DNA of 64,000 nt, from the NCBI RefSeq assembly GCF_030272615.1, contig NC_081413.1, positions 336,142,302 to 336,206,301 of the forward strand. The letters run 5' to 3'. Source of the stretch: Cryptomeria japonica. Its lineage: Eukaryota > Streptophyta > Pinopsida > Cupressales > Cupressaceae. The notes beneath the pieces are model-generated. The model was not told the DNA's origin and did no database searches. It was given only the letters and a program-made list of their open reading frames with translations. The position numbers were made by a program, and so were the translations under genes. Positions 35,501 to 49,200 of this stretch are shown piece after piece. Position 1 is the first letter of the stretch. Each line of letters begins with the position of its first letter.

Positions 35501-37341
35501 GCTTCGCTTTAGCTGCATAGCGCAGATCATACAAAGTGATACGAGTATCTGAACTCTTGAAATCACTATCAAAGTACCATGATCATCCACACACTCGATC
35601 TTTTTCTGTCGATAATCCATCTTGGCTCTGTGGGCGTATAGCCAATCCATTCCAATAGCAATGCCATAAGATCCTAGTGGTGTAACTCGAAGGTCTGTTA
35701 TGGTGTTCATACTTCCAATCTGAAGGTGACAATCCCTAACCATAGATTCAACAGACACTCTAACTCCTGAAGCTAACTTAACTTCCCAACTAACATCTTG
35801 CCTAGTTGCCACTAGCTCGCAATGCTCCACAACCAATGGATATATAAAATAATATGTAGCTCTTGAATCAAATAGGATAGTAACACTACTACCTCTGATC
35901 ATACCTATAGCCTCTATAACTGTGGCCTGATGCTCAACTTGGTGGTTGTCAACCACTGCGAAAACTCTGTGGGACTTACCCATGTCCCCAACTATAGGTT
36001 TTGAACCTGCCATACGCTGACTACCTGCCATCCGTCCTTGTGGGCACTCTCTCACCATGTGTCCCATGGCTCCACAAGTAAAGCAAGCACCACGTGTTTG
36101 AATCTGAACACCCTGTGGCCTAGAATACTATTGTCCTCCTGTCCTACTAGATACACTATAACCACCCCTGGTGGATTGCTGAGTCCGAGTCGGAGGTGTG
36201 TATGGAACCTATGGTCGCTGATTACATCTAGGACCCTATGTCTGCCACTTCGTAGGCTTAAATCCCTGTTGTCCCTATGGAGGCCTTTGCCTCTGATTCT
36301 GCAGAGATTGTTGCCGACGGTGAGGGGATTTGTAGGACCTCGAAGATTGTCTATGATTTCCGTTCCAATGGGGTTTCTGAAACCCGAATGACTATGGTGC
36401 AGGGTTTCAGTTTTGAAACCGATCTTGCGTATCCTGTGGTTTACCCTGGATATCCTTTGATAATAAGGCCTTCTCCATGGAAACCCAAAGGCTTCCTGGA
36501 GCTGCCATACGTACTGGTCCTGCTATCCCGACATTCAGTCCTCTAATAAAATGGTTCACTGACAGTTTTTGATCCTTCATGTAATCTACATAAGGTAGGA
36601 GCTCATAGAACTTACTTGCATACTATGACATTGATAGTCCCTTCTGCTGAAGGTCATGAAACTCATCAATGTGACATTGCCTAAAGTGCTCTCACAAGTA
36701 TCTATCTTTGAACTTCTCTAGGAAGGTACCACAAGTAATGGTGTCAACAACTATGTCATTCTTATACTCCTCTTGCCTCCACCATGTGGAAGCTGACCCT
36801 CTCAAAATATGAATAGAAAATCGTGCTTTCAGATTTCTCTCATAGGGGTGCAATCCGAAGAACCTCTCTAATCTCAAAAGCCATGACTCAACTTCTACCC
36901 CATCGATAGATCCTGCAAATGATGGTGGCTGAAGGCGTAGAAGCTCTCTGATTTGATATCCCAGATCATGGGGTGCTCTCTCTACAATCACAAGTGCTAT
37001 ACCTGGTGGTGGCTCAAGTTGGTGAACCGACTCAGGCTCATGCTCAGCCTGTCCCTCTATATGGCTAGGAGGTGGACTCCTACTCTGTTCCCTAGTTGCT
37101 GATCTATGACTCTCATAAATCTGATGTTTTGCCTAATGAACTGCTAGAGGTAGTCTATCTTGGACTATCCCTATCAGGTTCTGCAATGCAATCAAAATGT
37201 CTCAGTTTGGGTCAATAGGTTGTTCGGGAGGAGCCTCCTCATTCCCTTCAGGAACCAACTCTTTCCACCCAACGTCTTCGTGTGCCATGTGTGCACGTAT
37301 AGGACCCCTTCCGTATCTACTTGTCACATAGTCGGAGGCAT
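32589..37341 (-). pseudogene. Gypsy-1 gag-pol polyprotein, broken
   Basis: Read on the minus strand from the ATG at 37341. The gag core is at 36991-36692 ('FAGSIDGVEVESWLLRLERFF'-type, ending 'FLEKFKDRYL'). The CCHC knuckle 'CFTCGAMGHMVREC' is at 36085-36044. The protease near 35870 has 'LFDSRATYYF', with Arg replacing the active-site Gly. RT carries '[11 protein letters not shown]' and '[10 protein letters not shown]' (about 35210-34680). RNase H has 'THEINYPTHDLEL' and 'ADALSRR' (34380-34080). Integrase has 'HPGVKKMHADL', 'MDFIIGLP' and 'DGQTERVNQ' (33870-33000). A C-terminal block with 'VQWDCYDEATTSWEDA' and 'SQYPHLFYEL' (about 32700-32600) resembles the chromovirus tail. There are many stops. 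Three TGA codons near 32690-32730 stand where Arg is expected. Its length of ~1,580 codons fits one gag-pol ORF. Confidence 0.88.
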
Positions 37342-37443
37342 CCTACACAAGTAATAAAAATAAAATAAATAAATAATTTAAAAAGAAAATAATAATTTAA
37401 GGGAAACGTAATAGAGAAAGGTTCCTATAGTGTTGGAAACCTT

Positions 37444-37455
37444 GCTCTGATACTA
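37444..37455 (-). other. Gypsy-1 primer-binding site (tRNA-iMet)
   Basis: On the minus strand it reads TAGTATCAGAGC, one mismatch from TGGTATCAGAGC, separated by three bases from the right LTR's inner end at 37459. Confidence 0.8.
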
Positions 37456-37458
37456 AAA

Positions 37459-39554
37459 TGTGATGCTCAAACCTTTGGGCAAAAACACAACAACATTTTT
37501 TTTAAATTAACACTAAACTCCTTGTGATCTATGTTCAATTAGATGTGTTAACTCAATTAGTTTCACTAAAATATATCCTAAGTGTCAATTTGAATGGGTC
37601 TCTAATGCGAGCGATAAATTATTTTAACTAGGAGGCTTAGAACTTTTCCCAAGCTCCTAAGCAATTTAATAATCAAATTAATTAAATCTATCTAAGTGTT
37701 GAAAGCCATCCAATAATCTTGAATATAGTTCCTAATAAATTATATTTAAATTACTTAACACTTACAATAATTCCCATTAACTAAAGATGAATAAATTAAT
37801 TCTATAAAGTCGACACAACCTTTATAATTAATTAATTCGCCCAATAAATTCTTCAATTTTAATAACATTAAGTGTTAATATTATTTCCTTATAATATTTG
37901 AATAATTTCAAATCCATTAAATTAATATTAATACAAATTCATTGTATTAGTATTAATTAATTGAGCAATGAATATAAAGTTCCAAAAATGCCATTATAAT
38001 AATTAAACCATTAATAATGATGGCTATAAAATAAATCTCCCATAATTGATAACTAATTCCCGCTAAAAGATTTAATAATCATTTACAATGAAATACCCTC
38101 GTTAAGTTATAACTTCTTTTTAAATTTACATCTCACTAAGTCACCGAATTACAAATAATAAACACCTTTTTAATAAAATTTTACTCCCTTTCTATATATT
38201 CACAAATTATCCTCTTTCATAAATAAGTTACCTCTTAAGTTAAAATAACCACATTTAAACATTATAAAATTAAACCTCTTTGTTTGAAATGGGTTCCCCC
38301 CATTAACAATATTTTAAAATGTAAGTCCCCTTTATGAGTCAACCTTAATTTTTAAATTATATTTTTAACTAACCCTTTTTAGGGTTTTCCTTTTTATTTT
38401 ATTTTTATCATACACAAATCTATCTATCTTTTTTTTATCTATACCTAACCGAAGTTAGGGTTTCCATTCTATGTTTTCCTCTTTATTTTTTTTAATAGGT
38501 TTCTAGAAATGGAAACTGAAAAAGGTGGTTGCAAGATGGGGAAGTGCCCCTAAACACCAAAAGGAAGGTTGTCTTCGTCCATCTTGACACTTGGAAAACT
38601 CACTTTTGAGACGACTTGACAATCACATGTGAGTGGTCACATGGCTAAAAATGACCCTTACCCATAGGTATATTATATGGACCTTCAAAAGTGACCTAAA
38701 CTCAACCCTAAAAGTTAGTTTGACCCCCCCCAAAAACCCACCTAAAATTTCTCTACGGGTCAAACTTGATTTGACCAAACTAGTGGCTCTCCCACCAAGT
38801 TATCTTTTGGGACCACAACAAGATATTTGAAAATTCATTGGGTTACACACTTTCCCTCCTAAGGACATGTCATTTTTCAACTCACACACATCACAAGTGT
38901 CAAGTGACACCATAAAATACACATCACTAAAGTACACTTGGCATTTCCTATTTGGGAATAATAACATTAACAATTACAAATATGAAATTACACTCAAGCA
39001 TCACTATTACAAAATTAAATACATCACATACAAGTTATTGTTTCTCCAAATAGGCAAACCTTGGTTTACTAATTCACATAGGTTTGGTCTTAGTTCTCCA
39101 TAAAATTCCATGGTCACATGGATTAGTTTCCTGCACATCTCATTTCACACATCAGTAATCCAAAACCACATGCAAATGTAAGTATATGAAAGGAAATACA
39201 CATCAAACACATAACATCAATTTCACAACATCTCATCAATTGATCCAAATCAAAGAGCAATAAAGATAGTATCCAATTAACATTTATCCTAGGAAATCCA
39301 TATGAAATCAATTACTAAATTGCATCATCATAAGAAACATATAAATCAATTTTCCGTACATGTATAAATGTATCATATCATCATCACAAATAAGTGTTGA
39401 AATCAATGTAAGATGGAATACATCATACCCCATGATATCAAATCACCTGTCAAATAGTATCTAAATCCATAATGTATCAAGATGGTATATCAAATAATAA
39501 GTCTGATATGAAAATCAAAGAAGTTTTATGACGGGCCCAGGGTAGGGCCTCACA
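37459..39554 (-). repeat. Gypsy-1 5' LTR
   Basis: 2,096 bp, beginning TGTGATGCTC and ending GGGCCTCACA on the plus strand. It aligns over its full length with 30468-32578, with scattered substitutions and short indels. Confidence 0.9.
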
Positions 39555-40118
39555 AACCACCAAACCAAACTATCATAGTTGTGAAATTTGATCAGTTGTG
39601 ACCTTTTGAAAGCAACCAACCCTTACTCTGCATCAATTTTTGAAAATAAAAAGAAGAGCAAACATGAACTCTATTTCAAATATCTCACTTTTTGGAGAGA
39701 AAATAAGAAATAATAAAATTAAATATTAATTAAATAAAATTATAAAATCCATTAAACTTTCCAAAATTCCCAAAAGGTAATACACTAAAATCACATTAAA
39801 TTAAATACGCATATGGCATATCCATACTCAAAATATTAAAATACCACTATATCATTAAATATCATTTAAATATGCACATTATAACAACAATAATTAACAA
39901 CTTATTGACAATGCGCAAACAATATTTATTGGTCTTTCAAAGTGATGCATAAGGGTAACCAGACATTACTAGAATGGTAGCCGGAGATGTAATCATATAA
40001 CATATGGAAAAAATCATCCAAATTAGGAATGATAGTTGGGTTAAGTGACATTTACCAGGTGGATTCGATGCCTAGTACTTGTATCAACCAAACATGCAAA
40101 CACTTGTGGATACATATG

Positions 40119-40156
<38 letters not shown>

Positions 40157-40195
40157 CATACATAGACATAGACATAGACATAGACATAGACATAG

Positions 40196-40257
<62 letters not shown>

Positions 40258-40712
40258 CTATACATAGCTGAAAGCATAAATAAACATTTCCCAATCATGG
40301 TCACAATAATATTCATGGTTAGCTGCATCATATCTCACTAAATCAACATAGCATCAACAAGATACCATTAAGTAATCACATAACATCCATATAGCCAAAA
40401 TATCATAATATATCCATACATCATCATATAACATCATGTCTCATCATTGTAGAGTTATCATGCATATATTATCATCACTACACTACCGGTCTATTCTACT
40501 AAGCACATCCATAGTGATATCATGTGAACACAAGAATATAACTGTAATAGGGATGCAACTCATGGGTGCCAACACAAAATAATGATATACACATAGTCAC
40601 GATGAAACATATAAAGAGTCTATCTCATATAAAAATAATCAATGATATGCATAAAGAGTCAATCTCAGATCAAATGAGTAACTGACAAAATACAAACACG
40701 AAAGGAATTACA
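39555..40712 (-). repeat. Probable 3' LTR of Gypsy-2 (inner part)
   Basis: It ends at 'GGAATTACA' (40712), immediately followed by a polypurine tract (minus-strand sense GGGGGGGAGGATG) and the end of a Gypsy pol. So the DNA to the left should be the 3' LTR of a second minus-strand Gypsy. Its outer part may lie left of Gypsy-1 (29725-30467). It contains a composite hexanucleotide array at about 40110-40266. Confidence 0.5.
40110..40266. repeat. Composite hexanucleotide satellite (TATACA)n/(TAGACA)n
   Basis: About 25 tandem hexamers: TATACA units flank a central block of TAGACA units (about 40160-40200). Open frames across it are artefacts of the repeat. Confidence 0.9.
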
Positions 40713-40966
40713 TCCTCCCCCCCAAGGACTAGGCTTCCTCTTGGAAGTTTGCAAAAATATAGGGGTATAAATCTCTCAACCATGTAGAATCCTCCCATAT
40801 GGCTGAAGTCTCATCACTTGGGTCCCATTAGACCCTTAACTACTCTATATCTTGATCCCTGAGGGTCGACCTCCAAAGCTGAAAGATGCAAATGGTCTCC
40901 AAAGAAAGCTTGTCATCCTCGACCTGTAAAGCACCCCAATCAAGAACATGTGTCACGTCGGGGATA
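40713..40966 (-). pseudogene. Gypsy-2 pol C-terminus, cut by a later insertion
   Basis: Minus-strand reading gives 'VLDWGALQVEDDKLSLE', then 'WDPSDETSAIWEDSTWLRD', then 'LYPYIF'. This is clearly homologous to the Gypsy-1 tail at 32600-32830 but from a different family. Several stops interrupt it. It is truncated at 40971 by the LTR of the non-autonomous element, whose likely target site is TACTA (40967-40971). Confidence 0.7.
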
Positions 40967-40971
40967 TACTA

Positions 40972-41980
<1,009 letters not shown>

Positions 41981-42080
41981 ATCTCCTTCCTTGTCATTGA
42001 TGGAAACATAAAGTAATATAGTTCAGAGTTTAGAAAAACAATTGACTAATTGTCTAAAAGTTTTTGCATGATAAACATGA
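41981..42080 (-). other. Family B copy 1, internal 3' end (piece 1)
   Basis: It aligns with 56146-56250 of copy 2 ('GTCATTGATGRMAACATAA'). It is interrupted at 42081 by a solo LTR, with CATGA at 42076-42080 as the left target duplication. Confidence 0.65.
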
Positions 42081-43371
42081 TGATGAGCTGAGATATTAGC
42101 TCCTTTTATCCTAGAACTCATAAGTTTTTGTCACATTTTGATTTATAGAATGGGATGGTAATGATGTATTAAAGTATGACTATATGCATTTCAGATGTTA
42201 ACTGAACCCATTAAATCATGTTTTGTCTTTGCCAGTTATTCCTATTTCCATGCCAGTTATTCTTGCAACCATGTAATTTATTCCTATTGCCATACAGATT
42301 GTCATAGGTGATATCATATGTGAAACGAATATGTGTTATGATTGATTAAAATAGATATGTATATGCTTGTATGTTCTCTATTTTCAATTGAAAGAATAAA
42401 TGAGATGCTGCGGAGAAGGTTGTTTTGTCATGCCGATGACAGTTAGAGATATTCAAGGAGGCGACTAAAAGTTCAAATCAGCAAAGAGGATAATGAGCGT
42501 AAGGAATGAAAGAGGAGAAGCAGGGCGCACAAGACTCATTTATGTCTGACTCTAGTGGGCATCAATCTTGTAATACCGCCACGCTATATTCTTGGTTGTG
42601 GTTTGGTGTAGATCCATGTTTTTAGTGGCTTAACTCCAACTATTCTCCTTCATGAATGTTATCTGTCTCTTCTCATCAGCGTGATCTTAATTGTAGGAAG
42701 TTGTTGTTTTCTTTTAAATATGTGTCTCCATGTCTTTTCTAAAGTTATAAAGGAAAGAGAGGGAAAAAGAGAAGAAGATTTAGAAATAAAGTTGCAGAGT
42801 GTTTGAGTTTCCTTTCATTCTGAATAATGTATCGACTTTTGAGAAACAATGAATAAAGTTATGTTATTCTAAGCACTTAGAGTTATTTTGGAAGCCTGTA
42901 TACACTCATCCAAGGGGGCCCACTTGGTGAGTGTTCCCGTTCCTATGTTAAATTTAGTTTTCTTTTTCCGCTGTAGTAGATGTCCTTGCATTGACTGTTC
43001 CTGCAGCCACTGGAAACATATCCATTGACTGTTCCTGCAGCCAAAGCAAACAATGATTCCTGTTTGACAACTTTGGGCTTAGTTAGCATTTCTTGAGTGA
43101 GTTTTATGTTAATGCAGAGTTTTCTTGTAGCCATTTAGTTGTTTTAATTATTGCTTACTTTTCCCAAATAGATTTTAGTTGCTGCAGTAATGCAGGGTAG
43201 CTATCGTAGGAACTTAGTGCATATATAATGCAGACCCATTTCAAGTAATACGTCCCTGGGTTGACAATCAAATGAACTCCAGTTATGGAGATAGTAAATT
43301 CACAGAGTGAATGTCCAAACTTTGGGTTGAGACTTTAACTATAGTTATTATTCCTATTGTTGGACCGAACA
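42081..43371. mobile_element. Solo LTR (1,291 bp) with 5-bp target duplication
   Basis: It starts TGATGAGCTGAG, ends GGACCGAACA, and is flanked by CATGA on both sides (42076-42080, 43372-43376). A TATA-like 'GTTATAAAGG' near 42744 and a poly(A)-signal-like 'AATAAAGTTATG' near 42851 are in plus orientation. A hairpin around 'CACTCATCCAAG..CTTGGTGAGTG' lies at about 42905-42935. A 22-bp direct repeat 'CCATTGACTGTTCCTGCAGC' occurs at about 42991 and 43022. No internal region or second copy is present, so it is read as the product of LTR-LTR recombination. Confidence 0.72.
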
Positions 43372-43376
43372 CATGA

Positions 43377-43737
43377 CACTGCACCCCCTTTGATAGCAAT
43401 GATAAAGGGAAAAAATTAAGAATTGTGTATAAACATAACTAAAACTCCCCCTAAGAGAGACAACCAATGCCAACCAAATAATTGCTTGATCTTGTAAACA
43501 TGTGTGGTCCAAGAGTCCTTATGTTCATCCCGATGTGAGATAGCCTCTGTTAGGATCTCAATCTATACCTACAAGGATGCGTGCATCTTCTCTTCTTCTT
43601 GAATTGAACCGGGTTCAAAATATGTAAATTGTATAGCTCTAGAAATGATATGGTTCATAACTGATATGCTTTCACTACTCAAATCCTACAATTAACCTAA
43701 GGGAAGTATGAAATCATCCCTTTGCTACTTTAATATA
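43377..43737 (-). pseudogene. Family B copy 1, ORF2 C-terminal part (piece 2)
   Basis: It aligns with 56290-56640 of copy 2 (for example 'CATAAACATAACTAAAACTCC' and 'CCAAGAGTCCTTATGTT' versus 'CCAGGAGTCCTTGTGTT'). Minus-strand reading in copy 2 gives 'EAISHWDKHKDSW'. It is interrupted at 43738 by the family A element. Confidence 0.65.
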
Positions 43738-44672
43738 TGTTGGCATTTGACACTCATCCAATTTAGTTGTGTTGTCATTGATGGCAACACACATCATTTT
43801 GGGTTGGACACTTAACCGATACTCACCGGTATTCATGATTTGGCAACTGACATTCAATTCATCTAGTAGACAAGGGAAACCGACAAACTAGGAACCGATA
43901 TATGAGGCTGACATAGGAGATTGATCCGGCATGTTTACATGGCAATAATCAGCGACATCGGTCACAGAGTTTAATGTATTTATTTTTGTCTAGGCCAACA
44001 TGTAAATAAATTGTAATATCTTTGTAAGATGATATAAGGAATTCATGTTTATGTTTGGGATGGGTTTTTAAGTCAGTCCGGTTGGTTATTTTGGATATAT
44101 ACATAGAGAAGGAATATATAGTGGTGTGATATTGTGCGAGCAATGTTGACCGACTGAATGCGAATATAATATTCTGTAGTCAGTTTTGGTTATTGGTTTA
44201 GAGGTTTGGGATGTGAAGTAAGTTACTGGTAAAGGAGGACACAGTGAAAACTGGTACAGACGGTGCTTGAACTGGAACTCATCTAGCATAGCAGATGCAT
44301 TCTCCGAGTTCACAATTTTGTTTGTAAACTAGTATTTGGTGTTTGTAGTCAGTGAGGCTCCTTTGTGATGAGTAGTGCACTCTAGGTTGTTGGCCTTCCT
44401 GCATGTGCAAGCTCCTATTGTAATATTTATTCATTTGGCCAGTGGATAGATATTGTGGGTCACCAATCCCACTGTGGTTTTTCCTCATTGAGGTTTTCCA
44501 CGTATAAATCTTTGTGTTATGGTGTATGTTCTTGTGGTGGCATCATTTCTACTTACTGTTATATTCCTTTATGGTTACCGATTACTGAATTACTTTGTTA
44601 ATAAGGTTAAAATTTATCTCACCGATAGAACACTAATTCACCCCCCCCTCTCAGTGTTCTTGGATTCCAACA
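43738..44672 (+). repeat. Family A 5' LTR
   Basis: It starts TGTTGGCATTTGACAC. The 'TTGTCATTGATGGCAAC' box is about 30 bp in. A TATA-like 'GAATATATAGTGG' is near 44111. It ends with the C-tract 'ATTCACCCCCCCCTCTCAGT' and GGATTCCAACA. It matches 49699-50641 over its length with scattered differences. Confidence 0.88.
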
Positions 44673-44674
44673 AT

Positions 44675-44686
44675 TGGTATTTGAGC
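44675..44686 (+). other. Family A primer-binding site
   Basis: 'TGGTATTTGAGC', two differences from TGGTATCAGAGC, two bases after the 5' LTR. Spacing is the same as in the Copia element at 21678. Confidence 0.8.
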
Positions 44687-44740
44687 CTGGTACCTTGGAG
44701 TAAGTCTAACAGCTTAAGGAAGATCCTGAATCCAGAATCC

Positions 44741-45890
44741 ATGGAGATGAGCATGGAGAAACGACTTGAAGTAGCACTTGAAGATTATGATATTGAAAGG
44801 ATGAATAACTTGAAGTTGCAAGATGAGTTGAACTCTACAAAGGAATTCATTCTTATCCTACAGGAGAGGTTGTCATCTGCTCAAGCTAGAAGTAATGAAC
44901 TTTTGCAAAATCAAGATGATGAAGAATAGAATGCCCTTAAAGAACAATGTCAGAAGCTGAGTCAGGAGAATACTATCATGAAGAATGAAATGTAATCCCT
45001 AACTATGAGGATGTCCAAGGAGATTGAAGATCGGAAGAAGAATGCAGAAAATCTTGGCAAATCACTGAAAGATAGATCTAAGGAATGCATTAGGCTGGCA
45101 CATGAGAATGATATGTTGAGAATTGAGCTGGTGCAAACCCATAATAATGAACAAGAGTTGGAAATATTGATAACAATCCTAAGGGGAGATCTGGATACTA
45201 CAAATGAGTACATAAACAATTTTAAGGATAGTTCTGCAAAGCTTGATGAGCTATTGAAGGATCAAAGGCGCAAGGGAGACACTAGAGGTCTTGGATTTGA
45301 GCATGGAGAAAGCTCTGGTATTGCAAATGAAGTTGAGGCAACTGATCAGAAGGAGAACCCACCTGTCAACTAGAACCAGAAATCACTGGTAAGACAACTC
45401 AATGCACATAAATTAAATGGTAGATGTTTTGTTTGCAAAAAAATTGTTCATATGGTAAGACATTGCACAATTAGAGAAAATCATGACAATAATGCAGTTC
45501 CCAGTTAGTGTTCAAATTGTAAGAAGTATGGTCATAGGTCATAAGATTGTAGAATAAATGTGAAATGTCATGCATGTGGAAAGTTTGGACATATGGCTTA
45601 TCAATACAGGTCAAGGAATTATCAAGGATACAGTAAAGCAATTTAGAAAAATAATGTCACTTGCTATGCATGCAACAAAATAGGACATATTGCTAAATTC
45701 TGCAGAAGCAATAACAATCTGGTAGGAAATGATGAGAAAGGAAAACAAAAGGTTGATGATATCCGGAAGGATCATGAGAAGAAATGGGTTAGGAAATCTG
45801 AATATCAACCGACAGAGACAAACAACATGGTTACTCAACCAATAGAGAAGAATGTTCTTGCACCAACAGGAAACTCATCTGGTAAGTAAG
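44741..45890 (+). pseudogene. Family A ORF1: coiled-coil protein with four CCHC zinc knuckles
   Basis: The frame from the ATG at 44741 begins 'MEMSMEKRLEVALEDYD'. Its first ~200 codons are rich in Leu, Glu, Lys and Asn with heptad-like spacing ('LSSAQARSNELLQN', 'EQELEILITILRGDL'), so a long coiled coil is likely. Four CX2CX4HX4C-type knuckles follow: 'CFVCKKIVHMVRHC' (~45428-45469), 'CSNCKKYGH' (~45511, with a stop inside), 'CHACGKFGHMAYQY' (~45569, last Cys is Tyr) and 'CYACNKIGHIAKFC' (~45663). No standard Copia gag domain or protease is visible. In-frame stops at 44927, 44993, 45371 and within the knuckle region break it. The knuckles suggest RNA binding in a virus-like particle; the coiled coil could drive assembly. 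Confidence 0.7.
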
Positions 45891-46246
45891 GCATTATCCT
45901 TAGGGGGAGGAAAATTAATAATAGATCTTACATTACCCCTGGTAGCGGTTTGAAAGCTTGTTTTAGATCTTGGAGAAGTCAGTCTGAAGGTTTTCCGGTA
46001 CTGAGATTATGGATTTTGAATCTGGTATGATAGGTCGACACACATTTATGTCAATGTGAAATTAGGGTTTTCACAGAATAAGAGGGAAATGCTGGTTCAT
46101 TTTTTATCACACAAAATTCAGAGCGAGTTCAAGGCGATTCAAGGTGATTAAGAGCATTTCATTGCATTTAGAGCGGATTTTCAAGAGCTTTAAGTGGCAA
46201 AGGCTGTGAGGTATTTTATTAGTTTCCGAGCTATCTTTTGTTTGCA

Positions 46247-49200
46247 ATGGCTTTTGGATCAGCTCCTCCTCCAATAGGTTTGGATACCCCTGTTGTTGTT
46301 GACATCAAGGATCTTCCACACCCAGTTTTCAAGTAATACCCTCAGATTGCGAAGGTCGATGATTCAATCGACACGTTTTCTAGGGTTCCAGATGAAGTTC
46401 TGTATATTGAAGATGTCCGTGCATATATCCACTGCACTCTGAAGGATTTAGGTTCTGCTGAAATCAAAATAATGTACATGACAAATTTACTGGATAGGAA
46501 GGGATCGATGAAACCAAAATTCCAAATTCTGAAGGATCAGGGTTTCATAGACATTTTGGAGATGCTAGAATTTGAAGATGAAATAATCCAGTATGTGCTG
46601 AGTCATGTCCATGAGGAATTCATGTGGTTAGAACAACCTTAGAAAATCACCAAGGAGGTTATTTGTACAATCACTGGTTTTCCCCAGATTAGTCAGACTC
46701 CCAGAAAGAAGAAAATATCTAACAATGAGGTGGAGAAGTTAACTGGTGCAACTTTTGACAACTAGTCAACGAGGATAAGAACTATCACAGATAAAGTCAT
46801 TCAATTTTCAAGTATGATCATCAGTTACAAGGTAATCCAATTAAACCGATTGAACTCTATTTCTAGTTCATGCATTTACTGTGCTCATCAGATGGTCAAA
46901 GAAAATGATAGGTACGATCTCTATCAATGGATGTGTGAAGAGCTTATTTTAAACCTAGGGAAGATTAAAGGTAGAAGAAAGGTGTTTTTTTGGTATGGCA
47001 ACCTTGTTGTTTGCTTGATTCTTGTCTTTCTAAATGTGTTATCGGGATCTAGTAAACACAATAGGCATTTGATATTCCAGTAGGGAAACAAATAAAATAT
47101 GCTATACGAGGTTTGAGACAGGACAAGGAGAGAGACTCCATTTTCTGGGGTTATTTCAAATCTTTTCAGAAGACAATGAAGAAGAGAGAGAGAGAGTACC
47201 TAAGCATATTGTTGATATGTACTCTACAAAAATATGCTTTATGGTTAAGAAAGATGAAACATTGATGGAGGCAGTGCAACCACAAAAGATCTAGATCACT
47301 AAGATGGGTTATGTGGTTGATGCTGAGATCTTGGACTTATATGCCAAGACTCTTATTGATGCCCCAATTGATGAAGCTGAGAAAACCTTTGGGACAACAA
47401 AGAAAAAGGAATCTAAAGTTTAGATAGGTTTTAGCAAGAAGAGGGAAGGAAAAATCAAGAAGGTTGGGGAAGTTATGGAGAAAATGTCCCCTGAAATCAA
47501 ATAGATCATTGGACTAGAAGAAGGGTCATCTCCATCAATAGTTCAAACTCCACCGACAACAACTGCCGACAAGGGTGTATTGAAGAGAAAGAAACCAGAA
47601 AATTATATTGCCACTATTAAATCCAATTCTGATAATAATGTTGTGCCCTCAAAGATTCGCAAGACTTACATCAGGATACAAAGGAAGAAGCCTGAGGAAG
47701 GAAAGAAACAAAAAGTAAAGGTCACCCCTCCGGCAGCCCCAAATATAATTTTGAAGGAGAGGAAGCCCACAGAGAAGAGGAAACCTGTTAAAGAGTCTAC
47801 TTCTACTCCCGACAACAAGAAGAAATCAGATATAGATATGGCTCTTGAATCTGGAAAGAGTATTGAAGTCATTCCTCCTCTCTCAGTTGCTGAATTGATA
47901 GATCAAATAACTAAAGATGGAATTTTGAGTAATATCAAGCATTACTATGTACATATGGATGATAAGGAACAAATGGAGATTAAGGAAGCAGTTTTGTTAT
48001 ACTTAGATATATATAAGAAGGCATTACTTGAGATTGAAAATCAAATACTGAGAAATTTGTACAATAAGCTAGATGCTAGGAGATTGTGTGCAGTTCAAGA
48101 GGATATATATATTAAGATGCAGGAGTTATTGACTATTTGTGGTGCAATAATTAATGAGGAGTTGCAACAGTGTCTGGAATATGCAAATAAAACAATTTTC
48201 CAAAGAAGACAGTGGCATGTGAGTCTAATGGTAGGTAGAGTAAATGAAATATTTAAGGAGACCCATGAGGCATGGGTAAAATTCTGTGTAGATAAACTTG
48301 ATGTCTTTACTCCATCGGTATTCCCTCGCAAGTTTGGTATTCAAGATATCTTAGTTGATGGTAAGGGGAAAGGTATATTAGGTTTGGATTCACCAAATTT
48401 GGAACAAAAACTAACAGAGGATATTCGTCTGGCAGTATCACTTGTACATAATATAGAGAAACCGATAGATAACATTGAAGTTGTGCATGATAACCATGAT
48501 ACACCAGAATAGAACATTCTAGATGTAGAGGTTATTGATGTGGATACAAACAATAAATAGGATGAGAATATTGAACCTTCGACAACAAATGTACATAAAA
48601 AAGAGGTTAAGGTTGAGTAGGTTATTGAACCAAGTGGTGAAGGCACTGGTACCAGTCAACAGGTTGGAGAGTCTAGTAATTCATTGTTGGCACTTGGCTC
48701 ATCTAGTCAAGTTGATTTTGGACAGAGGAATATTGAGCAACTGAGCAATTTTGAATTGATATATGTTGTAGCTTAGAAGTTAAGGAAGGAAGGAAAAAAA
48801 GACAAGAAAGTCATTGAGTAGGCCATTCTGGTTCTGCAACAGCTAGTTCTAGGATACACTAGCACCTCTGGTAAGCTTAAGAGTTTGACTGAACACATTG
48901 AAAAAGAGTTTCAAACTCTTCAACAGATATCAAACCGATAGTTAATAGAGAGATACAATGTAGCTAGGAAGGTCACCTATGACAATATGATCATATCAGA
49001 CAAGGTGAAGATGACAAAGCAACTAACACAGATTGATGAGGCTCTTAATTAGTGCAGTTGTATATATAGGTCTTGTACTAACATCGACAAACTTAGAACT
49101 GACCTGGAGGTAAAAATAAAAGTGGAAAAGGCCTGATTGGATCATCTAGCTAACAATTTTGATGGTACTCAGTCATTGACCAACGTTATTGATGGTAAAA

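Larger units (their letters stand above)
30468..39554 (-). mobile_element. Gypsy-1, chromovirus-like LTR retrotransposon, complete but dead
   Basis: Two ~2.1-kb LTRs (30468-32578 and 37459-39554) flank a minus-strand gag-pol. Both LTRs begin TGTGA and end TCACA. The flanking target duplication AACCA (30463-30467 and 39555-39559) is perfect, so both ends are intact. The primer site lies beside the right LTR and the polypurine tract beside the left one, as expected for minus orientation. The LTRs are closely similar with scattered differences and small indels. The coding region is full of stops. The C-terminal block is the kind seen in Tekay/Del-type chromoviruses. Confidence 0.92.

Noticed and set aside
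36038-36546. Plus-strand frames over the Gypsy gag region
   Set aside because: Antisense shadow of the minus-strand gag-pol with a CCHC knuckle.
40041-40341. Long open frames on both strands across 40.04-40.34 kb
   Set aside because: They are translations of a hexanucleotide array (Ile-Tyr, Met-Tyr, Ile-His and similar alternations).
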